A stretch of DNA of 48,560 nucleotides from Clostridia bacterium (GCA_028720205.1 JAQYLE010000056.1:1-48560), one strand, 5' to 3'; positions 15,669-23,971 are shown, numbered from the stretch's first letter. Notes: generated by a model not told the origin, from the sequence alone. A program made the numbers and translations.

Positions 15669-16229
15669 ATGAAACAAAGAGCGACAAAAAAACAGGGCGG
15701 CGCGGGATTTACGCGCGAAGAAGAGAGGGCTTTCGCGGCGTTTTACGAAAATACGCGGCGTCTGGCTTTCGCCGTCGCTTTTTCCGTTACCTGCAACGCG
15801 CGGGACGCGGAGGAAATCACGCAGGATTCGTATGTGGCGTTATGGGAAAAATATTCCGAAGCGTTGCGTTTTGCGTTTCAATACGGCAGAAAGCACGAAA
15901 AGGAGTTGAAGAATCTGCTGGCGAAAATCGCAAAGAACAAAGCGCTGAATCTGATAAAAAAACGTCGTCGCGAACAATCGGTGGATTTTACTTCGTACGA
16001 GCCGCCCGGACTGGCTTACAGCGTAGACGAACGGGTGGAAGACGGCGCGGCTCTTGCCGCCGCCGCGGCAAGCCTTACTCAAACCGAGCGCGAGATCGTT
16101 CTGATGAAAAACGCGGGAGCAAAGATGAGGGAAATAGCCGGAACGCTGGGTATTCCGCGCGGCACGGCCTCGTGGAAGTATACAAAGGCGTTGGAAAAAC
16201 TCAGGCGCGAATTGGAGGGAACGACATGA
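15669..16229 (+). CDS. ECF-type RNA polymerase sigma factor
   Basis: A 186-residue sigma-70-family factor of ECF architecture. Region 2 spans about 20-65 (AFAAFYENTRRLAFAVAFSV, then ARDAEEITQDSYVALWEKY) and region 4 about 128-180 (LTQTEREIVLMKNAG, then the recognition helix around IPRGTASWKYTKALEKLRR). Region 1.1 and region 3 are absent. It directs RNA polymerase to a small regulon when released from its anti-sigma factor. The next gene starts inside its stop codon (ATGA overlap), the usual sign of translational coupling to a cognate anti-sigma factor. It is not a SigI-family factor even though its partner has an RsgI-like outer domain. The ATG has no strong ribosome binding site, consistent with low expression. 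Confidence 0.88.
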   Translation: MKQRATKKQGGAGFTREEERAFAAFYENTRRLAFAVAFSVTCNARDAEEITQDSYVALWEKYSEALRFAFQYGRKHEKELKNLLAKIAKNKALNLIKKRRREQSVDFTSYEPPGLAYSVDERVEDGAALAAAAASLTQTEREIVLMKNAGAKMREIAGTLGIPRGTASWKYTKALEKLRRELEGTT

Positions 16230-17623
16230 AGAAAAGTCAAGTGGAAAAAAGGATAAAAAGCGAAATAAACCGTTTCGCCCCGTCCGATTTTCTTTCCGTG
16301 CGACAAAAAATAGAAGGGCGGGCTTCTCTGTTCCCCGCGCAGGAAAGCGCGGAGGTTGAAACGCATAGCGGCGGCGCGGCGGCGATCAGGCGTAAAAAAA
16401 CGCTGTTCTCGTTGCTTGCCGCTTTTACGGCGCTTATGTTGCTTTTGCTTGCGTTGCTTCCCGTGTTTTATAAAAACAAAGCGGCGGAAAAACCTTTCAA
16501 CCCCGCGCCTCCGCTTGCAACGGGCGGAAGTTTTTTCATCGACGTGAACCCTTCCATAGAACTGGAATACGACGCGGAGGGCACCGTACTTTCGGCTCGC
16601 GGACTCAACGACGACGGCAAAGTGCTTCTTTCCGGCTGGGACGCTTCGGGAAAAAGCGTGGACGAATGCGTGAACGAGGTGTTCGCCCGATGCGTGGCGC
16701 AGGGGTATTTTACGGCGCTCAGCGAGGATAACGCGGTGCTGGTTACGGCGGAGAGCGCGGAGGGTACGCGCGACGAAACGCGCACGCAGGAAATTAAAGA
16801 TCTGTTTTGTCAGGCCTTCCGTACGAATCAAATACGCGGCGTGGTGATTACGGGCGTTTCCGATCCCGAGGCCGAGGAGGCGGCAAAAGACTACGGAGTG
16901 GACGGTCAGAAATATTCGCTGATAGAATATTATCTTTCTCTCGGCGGCGAGTTGGACGCTTCGCGTTATTCGTCGATTTCCGTAAAAGAACTGTACGCGC
17001 TGATCGAAAAGATAAGCGACGAGGAAAAAGACGCGCTGGAAGATCTTTGCGAAAGCATTCTCGACGGACTTTCGGCAAAACTCAAACTGTTGGAAAAACA
17101 GGTGAAAACGGCGGTGAAAAATCCGTTTCAGAAGAAAGAGGCGGAACGGTTTTTAGAAGAACTTGAAGATTTGTTGGACGAGATGGACGAGATGGACGAG
17201 GGCTTTTCTTTCTTCGGCGCGTTCGGCGATTACGGCGCGGAAACGCCTGCAATGCCGCAATTTCCTGCGGGACCGTTCGGCGGGGAGGATAAAAGCGCTT
17301 CGGGCGGGGACGCGACGGCGCGGTTTTTAAGTAAGGCGCAGGAACTTTCCCTCTGGTTGGAAGAAGCGGGACTGACGGACGAAGCGGAAGCGGCGCGGAC
17401 GCTGAAAGCGGACGCGGAAACCGCGCTCGCGGAATGGGAAGAAGCGCGCGAACGCCTGCAAAATCTGCTTGATTTCGATGCGCGGCGCGAAGAAAAAGAA
17501 GAAGAGATAAAAAACAGCGGCGACAAAGATAAGAAAGAGGACGACGACTTCGACTACGACGATTGGCAGGAGAGGCACGAAGAAGAATTTATGCTGAATT
17601 GGTATAAAAAAGCGCGCGGATAA
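16226..17623 (+). CDS. Transmembrane anti-sigma factor with RsgI-like ectodomain
   Basis: A 465-residue type II membrane protein. Residues 1-58 are cytosolic, basic, and presumably bind the sigma factor; they match neither the zinc anti-sigma motif nor the short RsgI N-domain. A transmembrane helix spans about 59-82. The outside part starts with an RsgI-like domain (about 100-215) containing FIDVNPSIELEY with D106-x-N108-P109-S110, the bond cleaved autoproteolytically in characterised RsgI proteins. A long acidic helical region follows (about 250-440), with DEMDEMDEG and Glu/Asp/Lys-rich tails. The start overlaps the sigma stop by 4 bases. The ectodomain is paralogous to the lipoprotein two genes upstream. 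Signal release probably follows cleavage and intramembrane proteolysis, by analogy. Confidence 0.82.
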   Translation: MKKSQVEKRIKSEINRFAPSDFLSVRQKIEGRASLFPAQESAEVETHSGGAAAIRRKKTLFSLLAAFTALMLLLLALLPVFYKNKAAEKPFNPAPPLATGGSFFIDVNPSIELEYDAEGTVLSARGLNDDGKVLLSGWDASGKSVDECVNEVFARCVAQGYFTALSEDNAVLVTAESAEGTRDETRTQEIKDLFCQAFRTNQIRGVVITGVSDPEAEEAAKDYGVDGQKYSLIEYYLSLGGELDASRYSSISVKELYALIEKISDEEKDALEDLCESILDGLSAKLKLLEKQVKTAVKNPFQKKEAERFLEELEDLLDEMDEMDEGFSFFGAFGDYGAETPAMPQFPAGPFGGEDKSASGGDATARFLSKAQELSLWLEEAGLTDEAEAARTLKADAETALAEWEEARERLQNLLDFDARREEKEEEIKNSGDKDKKEDDDFDYDDWQERHEEEFMLNWYKKARG

Positions 17624-17710
17624 GCGCCGCGAGCGGATAAGATACGTATCCGCCGTAATCGCGGAGATTGCAAACGCATAAAACGCCGCGAAAAATTCGT
17701 TTAAAAACGC

Positions 17711-17739
17711 TTGCATAATCGAGAAAATCGTGATATAAT
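17711..17739 (+). promoter_or_regulatory. Promoter of asnA
   Basis: TTGCAT (17711-17716), 17 bases, TATAAT (17734-17739). The leader to the ATG is about 80 bases, too short for a T-box. Confidence 0.7.
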
Positions 17740-17824
17740 AATCGGCAAAACAAGCCGCGGACAAAAATGCGCAAACCGATAGGGCGGCAACGCGTTTTAC
17801 GACGGCGAAAAAGGCGGTGTTTTC

Positions 17825-18823
17825 ATGATTCATATTCCCGAAGGGTATAAATCCGCGTTGTCGGTGCGCCAGACGGAGATTGCCATAAAAAAAATCAAAG
17901 ATTTTTTTCAGCGCGATCTTTCCGTGATGCTTAATTTAACGCGCGTTTCCGCGCCCGTATTCGTGACGGCAGACAGCGGACTCAACGATAATTTAAGCGG
18001 TCGGGAACGCCCCGTATCGTTCGGATTGAAATCGGGCGAGAAAATGGAAATCGTCCATTCGCTGGCGAAGTGGAAGCGAAAGGCGCTTGCCGATTACGGG
18101 TTTTCGCGCGGCGAAGGGCTGTATACGGATATGAACGCGATTCGCCGCGACGAAGATCGGGACAATCTGCATTCCGTGTTTGTGGATCAGTGGGATTGGG
18201 AGAAAATCATAGCGAAAGAGGAGCGCACGGAAGAAAAACTGGAAGAAGTCGTGAACGATATTTACCGCGCGTTGTGCCATACGGAAAATTACGTGGCGGA
18301 CGACCTCGGTTTTACGGAACGCATATTTCCGCCGAAAATCACGTTTATCGACAGCGGCGATTTAGAGGAGAAATATCCTGCCCTTACGCCGAAACAGCGC
18401 GAATACGAGGCGGTAAAAAAATACGGCGCGGTGTTTTTAAAGCGCATAGGCGGCAAACTGAAAAACGGAAAGCCGCACGATCTGCGCGCGCCCGATTACG
18501 ACGACTGGAATTTAAACGGCGATATTTTAGCGTATTATCCCGTACTCGATATCGCCTTCGAAATATCTTCGATGGGTATCCGCGTAGACGAAACGTCGCT
18601 TCTTTCGCAATTGAAAGAGGCGGGCGCGGAAGAGCGGGCGAATCTGCCGTTTCACCGCGCGCTTTTAGAAGGTAAACTTCCGTACACCGTGGGCGGCGGC
18701 ATCGGTCAGTCGCGTATCTGCATGCTGTTTTTGCGCAAGGCGCATATCGGCGAAGTGCAGAGCAGCGTATGGGACGAGGAAACGCTGCGCGTATGCCGCG
18801 AGAAGGGCGTTACCCTGCTTTGA
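17825..18823 (+). CDS. asnA: Aspartate-ammonia ligase (asparagine synthetase A)
   Basis: A 332-residue enzyme that makes asparagine from aspartate, ammonia and ATP through an aspartyl-adenylate; its fold is that of class II aspartyl-tRNA synthetases. Family landmarks are the N-terminal RQTEIAIKKIKDFFQ, TRVSAPVFV, the GLNDNLSG loop, the FSRGEGLYTDMNAIRRDE segment, SVFVDQWDWEK and the C-terminal TVGGGIGQSRICMLFLRK motif 3 region (about 289-306). Length is usual for AsnA. It is monocistronic: own promoter upstream and a strong terminator at 18867. The ribosome binding site is a modest aaggcggtg. Use of ammonia rather than glutamine suits an anaerobe of ammonia-rich habitat. Confidence 0.95.
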   Translation: MIHIPEGYKSALSVRQTEIAIKKIKDFFQRDLSVMLNLTRVSAPVFVTADSGLNDNLSGRERPVSFGLKSGEKMEIVHSLAKWKRKALADYGFSRGEGLYTDMNAIRRDEDRDNLHSVFVDQWDWEKIIAKEERTEEKLEEVVNDIYRALCHTENYVADDLGFTERIFPPKITFIDSGDLEEKYPALTPKQREYEAVKKYGAVFLKRIGGKLKNGKPHDLRAPDYDDWNLNGDILAYYPVLDIAFEISSMGIRVDETSLLSQLKEAGAEERANLPFHRALLEGKLPYTVGGGIGQSRICMLFLRKAHIGEVQSSVWDEETLRVCREKGVTLL

Positions 18824-18866
18824 TCAGGCTTTCATCGGTTAATTGAGCGAAACGGAAAAATACGGG

Positions 18867-18904
18867 AACTTCGGCGAAAAGGAAAAAAGCGCCGGAGTTT
18901 TTTT
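18867..18904 (+). terminator. Terminator after asnA
   Basis: AACTTCGGCG (18867-18876) pairs with CGCCGGAGTT (18890-18899) with one G-U pair, followed by a run of seven T. Confidence 0.85.
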
Positions 18905-19035
18905 ATGGAAAAAACGTAAGCGGAGCGAAAAAACAAAGGCGGCGCGCGGTATGAAACGCGGAAAAAAGGGAAATGATTGATACGTGCGGCAGAACAAAAA
19001 AGCGCCGCAAAATCATCTTTCAAGGAGAAACGCAT

Positions 19036-20322
19036 ATGAACCCTTTTGAAGAAAAACCGTTAAAAATCGATTACGCGTTACAGGACTGGACGAAGATTTA
19101 TCCAAAATCGTACGATAAAAACGAACTTTCGCCCTATTCCAAAACGCGTATAATTTTAATGAACGGCACGGAATACGAGGCGAACTGGTTTTCGCACCAG
19201 TTGGCGCGGCATACCGGAAACGACGATTTGCGGCGGGAAATTTCGCTCTGCCGCGCAGTGGAAAAGCAGCAGCAACTGAAAATTTCGCTGTTGAAGCCGA
19301 AAAACGAAAGCGTTCTGGAACACACGATTTCCTACGAGCAACTCGCCGTTGATCTTACGGCGGAACTTGCGCAACGTACCGCCGACTGCAACGTAAAAAA
19401 AGCGCTGGATTTCGCGCTTCTGGAAGATTTCGATCATCTGTACCGCTACGCCGATCTTTTAGAAATGGAACGGAAAATTCACGCGGAAACATTAGTGGGC
19501 AAGTACACGGAGATTATGCCGGGGCGCCCCACCGTATCGCACCACCGCTACCCCAAGGACAACGCGAAACAGCCGATCGACGCGAAAAAGGCGGATTTGT
19601 TCACGACGCTTTCCGCGCTGATCATCGTTGCCGCCGAACAGCAGACGATGAATTATTATATGAACGTTTCCGCGTTTGCAAGAAGCGATCTGGCGCGGCG
19701 GCTGTATCAGGAAATAGCGCTGGTGGAAGAGGCGCACGTAACGCAGTACGAGTCGCTTGCCGACCCCGACGCCACGTGGCTGGAAATGATGCTGCTGCAC
19801 GAATACGCCGAGTGCTATCTGTATTATTCGTGTTATATGACGGAAAGCGACGAATATCTGAAAAAACTGTGGGAGGAAAATCTGACGTACGAAATCTCCC
19901 ATTTGCATAAAGCCAAAGACCTCCTGCAAAAATACGAAGATAAAGATTGGCGGCAGGTGATTAAAAACGGGGAATTTCCCGAGCCGCTTTCTCTGCACGA
20001 AAATATCGCTTACGTGCGCGAAATTCTCTCGTCTACGGCGCAGTACACCGCCGATAAAAACGATTATACGCTTGTGGACGATTTGCCGGAAGACGCCGAT
20101 TTTTTCCGTTTCCAGGCGATAACGAACAAAGACGTGAACAAGGCGCCTTCTCATAAAGTGATAGAAAAGCACGTGGCGCTGTACGGCAGCGATTACCGCT
20201 ATCAGAAGAAAGCGTCGCCCGTGCCGGCGCTCAGAAACCGTAAACGCGACGACGTAAGCGTGGGCAGAATTCCCGGCGCGGCGAAAGCCACGGGCTTTTC
20301 GTGCGGAGATAAGCGCGGCTGA
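19036..20322 (+). CDS. Ferritin-like diiron-type protein, unknown function
   Basis: A 428-residue soluble protein. The central third is helical with carboxylate/histidine patterns of ferritin-like diiron proteins: VLEHTISYEQLAVDLTAELA (about 96-115), EQQTMNYY near 201, EIALVEEAHVTQYESL (about 229-244) and LLHEYAECYLYYSCY near 256-270. Two or more E-x2-H pairs are visible, but I cannot assign all ligands by eye. The ATG at 19036 follows caaggagaaa; a longer frame upstream lacks a ribosome binding site. It sits directly ahead of superoxide reductase, an FprA fusion and rubredoxin, so a role in oxygen, peroxide or iron handling is likely. Much longer than rubrerythrin; no rubredoxin centre. Confidence 0.72.
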   Translation: MNPFEEKPLKIDYALQDWTKIYPKSYDKNELSPYSKTRIILMNGTEYEANWFSHQLARHTGNDDLRREISLCRAVEKQQQLKISLLKPKNESVLEHTISYEQLAVDLTAELAQRTADCNVKKALDFALLEDFDHLYRYADLLEMERKIHAETLVGKYTEIMPGRPTVSHHRYPKDNAKQPIDAKKADLFTTLSALIIVAAEQQTMNYYMNVSAFARSDLARRLYQEIALVEEAHVTQYESLADPDATWLEMMLLHEYAECYLYYSCYMTESDEYLKKLWEENLTYEISHLHKAKDLLQKYEDKDWRQVIKNGEFPEPLSLHENIAYVREILSSTAQYTADKNDYTLVDDLPEDADFFRFQAITNKDVNKAPSHKVIEKHVALYGSDYRYQKKASPVPALRNRKRDDVSVGRIPGAAKATGFSCGDKRG

Positions 20323-20414
20323 GCCGCGCCGACGGTTCGGAAAACCGCGACGGATTTCCCGTGTGAAAATCAGTAGAAAAAAACGGGCGGAACAAAAAAC
20401 GCCCCTTGAAAGAC

Positions 20415-20443
20415 TTGATTTTTTCTGCCGATTATGATATAAT
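20415..20443 (+). promoter_or_regulatory. Promoter of the superoxide reductase gene
   Basis: TTGATT (20415-20420), 17 bases, TATAAT (20438-20443), about 60 bases before the start codon. Confidence 0.7.
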
Positions 20444-20503
20444 AATTCGGAGACGGTGAAAAGAGCGCCGTTTCCGAATTTATTCATTACGGGAGAAAGT
20501 AAA

Positions 20504-20878
20504 ATGGAACAGAAATTTTTTATTTGTAAGCATTGCGGAAACATCGTGGCGAGCGTAAAAGAAAGCGGAGTACCCGTTATTTGTTGCGGCGAAAAGATGC
20601 AGCAGATAGAAGCGGGCAGCGTAGACGCTTCCAAAGAAAAGCACGTGCCCGTGATTTCCGTAAACGGAAATATCGTTACCGTAACGGTGGGCAGCGCGGC
20701 GCATCCTATGGAAAGCGCGCATTCCATCGAATGGGTTTCGTTGCAGACAAAACAGGGTAATCAGAGAAAGGCGCTTAAACCGGGAGATAAGCCCGAGGTG
20801 AAATTTGCGCTTTGCGACGGCGACGAAGTGGTGGCGGCGTACGCGTATTGTAATCTGCACGGGCTCTGGAAAGCGTAA
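20504..20878 (+). CDS. dfx: Superoxide reductase (desulfoferrodoxin)
   Basis: A 124-residue two-domain superoxide reductase, which reduces superoxide to hydrogen peroxide without making oxygen. The N-terminal desulforedoxin centre has C9-x2-C12 and the C28-C29 pair (Fe(Cys)4). The catalytic Fe(His)4Cys site is supplied by the histidine in KHVPV, those in AHPMESAHSIEW, and the C-terminal CNLHGLWK (Cys and His); the conserved Glu-Lys before HVPV is also present (KEKHVP). Start at 20504 behind gggagaaag. It has its own promoter and is followed 55 bases later by the FprA fusion, which together with rubredoxin can supply electrons and remove oxygen or NO. Confidence 0.95.
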   Translation: MEQKFFICKHCGNIVASVKESGVPVICCGEKMQQIEAGSVDASKEKHVPVISVNGNIVTVTVGSAAHPMESAHSIEWVSLQTKQGNQRKALKPGDKPEVKFALCDGDEVVAAYAYCNLHGLWKA

Positions 20879-20933
20879 GCAAAGAAAATCGGAAGCAAGC
20901 GGAAAGCGCGGTAGAAAAAGCGAGGAGAGAACA

Positions 20934-22730
20934 ATGTTTATAGCGGACGGAGTGGAATACGTTGGCGTGAACGATCACGAAGTGGATCTGTTCGAAGGGC
21001 AATACGTCGTACCAAACGGCATGGCGTATAATTCCTACGTAATCAAAGATAAAAAAATTGCCGTAATGGATACGGTGGACGCTCGTTTTACGCACGAGTG
21101 GCTGGATAATCTGGAACGCGCTCTCGGCGGCAGAAAGCCCGATTATCTTATCGTGCAGCATATGGAACCCGATCATTCGGCGAACATCGCGGCGTTTATG
21201 AAAAATTATCCCGGGGCAACGATCGTTTCTTCGAATAAGTCGTTTACAATGATGGGGCAGTTTTTCAAAACGCAGTACGAGGACAGGCGGATTGTGGTGA
21301 GCGAGGGAGATACGCTTTCTCTGGGCGAGCGCACGCTTACCTTTATATCGGCGCCCATGGTACACTGGCCGGAAGTAATCGTAACGTACGACGACAAAGA
21401 TAAAATTCTTTTTTCCGCCGACGGATTCGGCAAATTCGGCGCGCTGGACGTTGAAGAGGACTGGGCGTGCGAAGCGCGCAGATATTATATCGGCATCGTG
21501 GGAAAATACGGCGTGCAGGTGCAGGCGCTTTTAAAAAAGGCGGCCGCGTTGCAGATAGAAAAAATCTGCCCCTTGCACGGGCCGGTACTGGATAAAGATT
21601 TAGGGTATTATCTCAATTTATACAATCTGTGGTCGTCGTATACGCCCGAAACGGAAGGAGTGGTAATCGCGTATACGTCGGTATACGGTCACACGAAAAA
21701 GGCGGTTGATACGCTTGCGGAAAAACTGCGCGCCAAAGGCTGCCCCAAAGTGGAAGTGTGCGACCTCGCGCGCGAAGATATGGCGGAAGCGGTGGAAAAC
21801 GCGTTCCGTTATTCCAAACTTGTGTTGGCAACCACCACGTACAACGCGGATATTTTTCCGTATATGCGTACGTTTATTCATCACCTTACCGAGCGCAACT
21901 TCCAGAAACGCACGGTTGGTTTTATCGAAAACGGTTCCTGGGCGCCTCTGGCGGCGAAAACGATGAAAGGCATGCTGGAAAACAGCAAAGATATAACCTT
22001 CCTCGATACATCGGTGACGATACGTTCCGCGCTTTCCGACGAGAGCGAAAAGCAGTTGGAGGCGATGGCGGAGGAACTGTGCCGCGAATATCTTGCGCAG
22101 AGCAGCGAAACGGCGGATAAAAACAACCTGAAAGCGCTGTTCAACATCGGTTACGGTCTGTACGTGGTAACGTGCAACGACGGCAAGAAGGACAACGGCT
22201 TAATCGTGAACACCGTTACGCAGGTGACCAGCACGCCCAACCGCGTGGCGGTTACCATCAACAAGGCGAATTATTCCTGCCACGTGATCAGCCGTACGGG
22301 AAGAATGAACGTGAACTGTCTTTCCACCGACGCGCCGTTCTCGGTATTTGAAACGTTCGGTTTTCAGAGCGGGCGCAATACCGATAAATTCGCTTCCTGC
22401 GGGTTCGAGCCGCTCCGTTCGGATAACTCTCTGATATTTCTGCCCCGGTATATCAACTCGTTTATGTCGCTGAAAGTGGAACAAACGGTGGATTTGGGAA
22501 CGCACGTGATGTTTATCTGCGAGGTGACGGAAGCGCGCGTAATGAGCGATACGGAAACGATGACGTATTCGTACTACCATGCCAACGTAAAGCCTAAGCC
22601 TAAAACGGAAGGAAAAAAGGGATACGTCTGCAAAATCTGCGGCTATATCTACGAGGGCGACGAACTGCCCGAAGACTTCATCTGTCCGCTTTGCAAGCAC
22701 GGCGCGGCGGATTTCGAGCCGATTGCGTAA
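20934..22730 (+). CDS. FprA A-type flavoprotein fused to flavin reductase and rubredoxin
   Basis: A 598-residue multidomain enzyme. Residues about 1-245 are the metallo-beta-lactamase-type diiron domain with HMEPDHS (H-x-E-x-D-H) near 76-82; about 246-395 the flavodoxin domain with YTSVYGHTKKA binding FMN; about 402-555 a flavin-reductase-like domain (IGYGLYVVTCNDG, NCLSTDAPFSVFETFGFQSG); 562-598 a C-terminal rubredoxin with YVCKICGYIYEG and CPLCKHG. A-type flavoproteins reduce O2 to water or NO to N2O; here the reductase and rubredoxin that feed electrons are built in. Start at 20934 behind gcgaggaga. A stand-alone rubredoxin follows 46 bases later, so electron supply is doubled. NO versus O2 preference is not readable. 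Confidence 0.93.
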   Translation: MFIADGVEYVGVNDHEVDLFEGQYVVPNGMAYNSYVIKDKKIAVMDTVDARFTHEWLDNLERALGGRKPDYLIVQHMEPDHSANIAAFMKNYPGATIVSSNKSFTMMGQFFKTQYEDRRIVVSEGDTLSLGERTLTFISAPMVHWPEVIVTYDDKDKILFSADGFGKFGALDVEEDWACEARRYYIGIVGKYGVQVQALLKKAAALQIEKICPLHGPVLDKDLGYYLNLYNLWSSYTPETEGVVIAYTSVYGHTKKAVDTLAEKLRAKGCPKVEVCDLAREDMAEAVENAFRYSKLVLATTTYNADIFPYMRTFIHHLTERNFQKRTVGFIENGSWAPLAAKTMKGMLENSKDITFLDTSVTIRSALSDESEKQLEAMAEELCREYLAQSSETADKNNLKALFNIGYGLYVVTCNDGKKDNGLIVNTVTQVTSTPNRVAVTINKANYSCHVISRTGRMNVNCLSTDAPFSVFETFGFQSGRNTDKFASCGFEPLRSDNSLIFLPRYINSFMSLKVEQTVDLGTHVMFICEVTEARVMSDTETMTYSYYHANVKPKPKTEGKKGYVCKICGYIYEGDELPEDFICPLCKHGAADFEPIA

Positions 22731-22776
22731 CGTGGGTTGAATAAACGATAAAAATAATTTTTACGGAGGTATTGAT

Positions 22777-22932
22777 ATGAAATACGTATGCAGCGTATGC
22801 GGTTACGTTTACGACGAAGAAAAGGGCGATCCCGATAACGGCATTGCGCCCGGCACGAAATTCGAGGATCTTCCCGAAGATTTCGTATGCCCTCTTTGCG
22901 GCGTGGCGAAAGATATGTTCGAAAAAGAATAA
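22777..22932 (+). CDS. Rubredoxin
   Basis: A 51-residue rubredoxin starting [19 protein letters not shown]. The two CxxCG knuckles are C5-x2-C8 and C38-x2-C41, and the aromatic core (Y3, Y10, F29, F36) and [11 protein letters not shown] are canonical. ggaggt precedes the ATG at 22777. It is the last gene of the superoxide-reductase/FprA unit and is closed by a terminator. It is the probable electron carrier to superoxide reductase and to the flavoprotein. Confidence 0.96.
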   Translation: MKYVCSVCGYVYDEEKGDPDNGIAPGTKFEDLPEDFVCPLCGVAKDMFEKE

Positions 22933-22963
22933 TTTTTTTTAGAATATACTTCGCGGCGTAAAA

Positions 22964-22995
22964 AAACGTTCCTTACGGAGAAGGGACGTTTTTTC
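22964..22995 (+). terminator. Terminator after rubredoxin
   Basis: AAACGTTCC (about 22964-22972) pairs with GGGACGTTT (22983-22991), with T-run to 22994. It separates the rubredoxin gene from the convergent BFD-like gene. Confidence 0.75.
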
Positions 22996-23025
22996 GTATA
23001 AGTTGCCGAAGGACGCTTCGCCCGT

Positions 23026-23229
23026 TCAGCCGTTGAGAAGTTCGGATATGGTATCCAGAATTTTATCGTGGCAACCGCCGCAACCCGTGGAGCAATGCGT
23101 TATTTCCTGCACGTGACGGAATTGTTTTTCCACGTCCTCGAATTTAGTATGGTCGCCCAGCGCGCGTTCTATATCCGCAACGCTCACGTGTTTGCAATGA
23201 CAGATTTCCGTGTTTTCGGTTAAAGTCAT
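23026..23229 (-). CDS. BFD-like [2Fe-2S]-binding protein
   Basis: A 67-residue protein with the C-H-C ... C-x4-7-C arrangement of bacterioferritin-associated ferredoxin domains: ICHCKHVSVADIERAL near the N-terminus and HCSTGCGGCHDKI near 48-60. Such domains bind a [2Fe-2S] cluster and take part in iron mobilisation or electron transfer. The ATG at 23229 behind ggagg is the start; the longer frame upstream is an AT-rich promoter region. Its promoter (TTGACA/TATACT, 17-base spacer, complement of 23273-23301) is strong. It stands alone and converges on the rubredoxin operon; a link to the ferritin-like protein is possible. Confidence 0.85.
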   Translation of the reverse strand: MTLTENTEICHCKHVSVADIERALGDHTKFEDVEKQFRHVQEITHCSTGCGGCHDKILDTISELLNG

Positions 23230-23272
23230 GATGGTTCCTCCAACGTAAAAGAAAATTTCAAAGAATAAAAAC

Positions 23273-23301
23273 AGTATAGCGTATTTTACGTATTTTGTCA
23301 A
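23273..23301 (-). promoter_or_regulatory. Promoter of the BFD-like gene
   Basis: On the minus strand TTGACA (complement of 23296-23301), 17 bases, TATACT (complement of 23273-23278). Confidence 0.8.
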
Positions 23302-23392
23302 CCGTTTCACCCTTGCGGAAAAACGCGTAAAGCGTAAAGACGAGGATAATTTAAAAAAAACGGAAAGAAATTGAAAAACGACGTAAAAAAGG

Positions 23393-23421
23393 TTGACAAG
23401 CCGTTTTGCTTATGTTAAAAT
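23393..23421 (+). promoter_or_regulatory. Promoter of the rpmG-secE-nusG operon
   Basis: TTGACA (23393-23398), 17 bases, TAAAAT (23416-23421), about 45 bases ahead of the rpmG start. Confidence 0.8.
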
Positions 23422-23472
23422 ACTAATGCGCACCTAAAAAGGGGTGTAATTTTTTTGCATGGAGTTTTCGAT

Positions 23473-23637
23473 ATGGCAACCAAAACGGCAAGAGCCAAAA
23501 TCACGTTTGAATGCACGGAATGCAAACACAGAAATTACGACAGTATTAAGAACAAGAAGAACGATCCCGACAGATTGACTTTGAATAAGTACTGCCCGTT
23601 CTGCAAAAAGCATACGGAACACAAAGAAGCGAAATAA
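23473..23637 (+). CDS. rpmG: 50S ribosomal protein L33
   Basis: A 54-residue L33 of the zinc-binding type: [20 protein letters not shown] with C-x2-C, and a second C-x2-C in [14 protein letters not shown]. It starts at ATG 23473 behind ggag; an in-frame upstream ATG at 23455 overlaps the promoter leader and is rejected. First gene of the conserved rpmG-secE-nusG string. A 7-bp perfect hairpin (23694-23714) lies between it and secE. No tRNA-Trp gene occurs in the gap, unlike in many relatives. Confidence 0.97.
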   Translation: MATKTARAKITFECTECKHRNYDSIKNKKNDPDRLTLNKYCPFCKKHTEHKEAK

Positions 23638-23730
23638 CGGCACGTTTTATTTTACGCCGCTTCTCTTTAACGGAACGGGGCGGCGGGTAAAGCGCGGGCG
23701 GCAACTTCGCCCGCTTCGAGAGGTATAGTT

Positions 23731-23958
23731 ATGGCAAACGCAAACAACACGAAGGAGAAAAAACCAAATATCTTCCGCCGTATCGGCGCGAAGTTCAAAG
23801 AGGTGTTTTCCGAGCTTAAAAGAGTTACCTGGCCGAAATTCCCCACCGTGGTGAAAACGACGGGCGTGGTAATGGTGATCGTCTTTGCCTTTCTGGCGGT
23901 GACGACGGGCGTGGACGCTCTTTTGAATTTGCTTTTAAAACTGCTTGTGGCTAAATAA
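23731..23958 (+). CDS. secE: Preprotein translocase subunit SecE
   Basis: A 75-residue single-span SecE. The amphipathic helix RIGAKFKEVFSELKRVTWPK (about 17-36) with the conserved VTWP motif precedes one transmembrane helix (about 43-70). SecE clamps SecY in the membrane translocon. The small size is usual for Gram-positives. The start follows gagaggt; nusG starts 13 bases after its stop. Confidence 0.96.
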   Translation: MANANNTKEKKPNIFRRIGAKFKEVFSELKRVTWPKFPTVVKTTGVVMVIVFAFLAVTTGVDALLNLLLKLLVAK

Positions 23959-23971
23959 GGGAGATCTTTAT

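Noticed and set aside
15842-16225. Upstream extension of the anti-sigma factor frame
   Set aside because: Overlaps the sigma gene in another frame; the ATG at 16226 overlapping the sigma stop is the classical coupled start.
17740-17824. T-box upstream of asnA
   Set aside because: Leader is only about 80 bases and lacks the T-box AGGGUGGNACCGCG-type motif.
19492-20727. 411-codon open frame on the minus strand
   Set aside because: Spans antisense of two genes and their promoter, has no domain and no start signal.
23638-23730. tRNA-Trp between rpmG and secE
   Set aside because: No cloverleaf or TTCGA-type arm; only a 7-bp hairpin is present.
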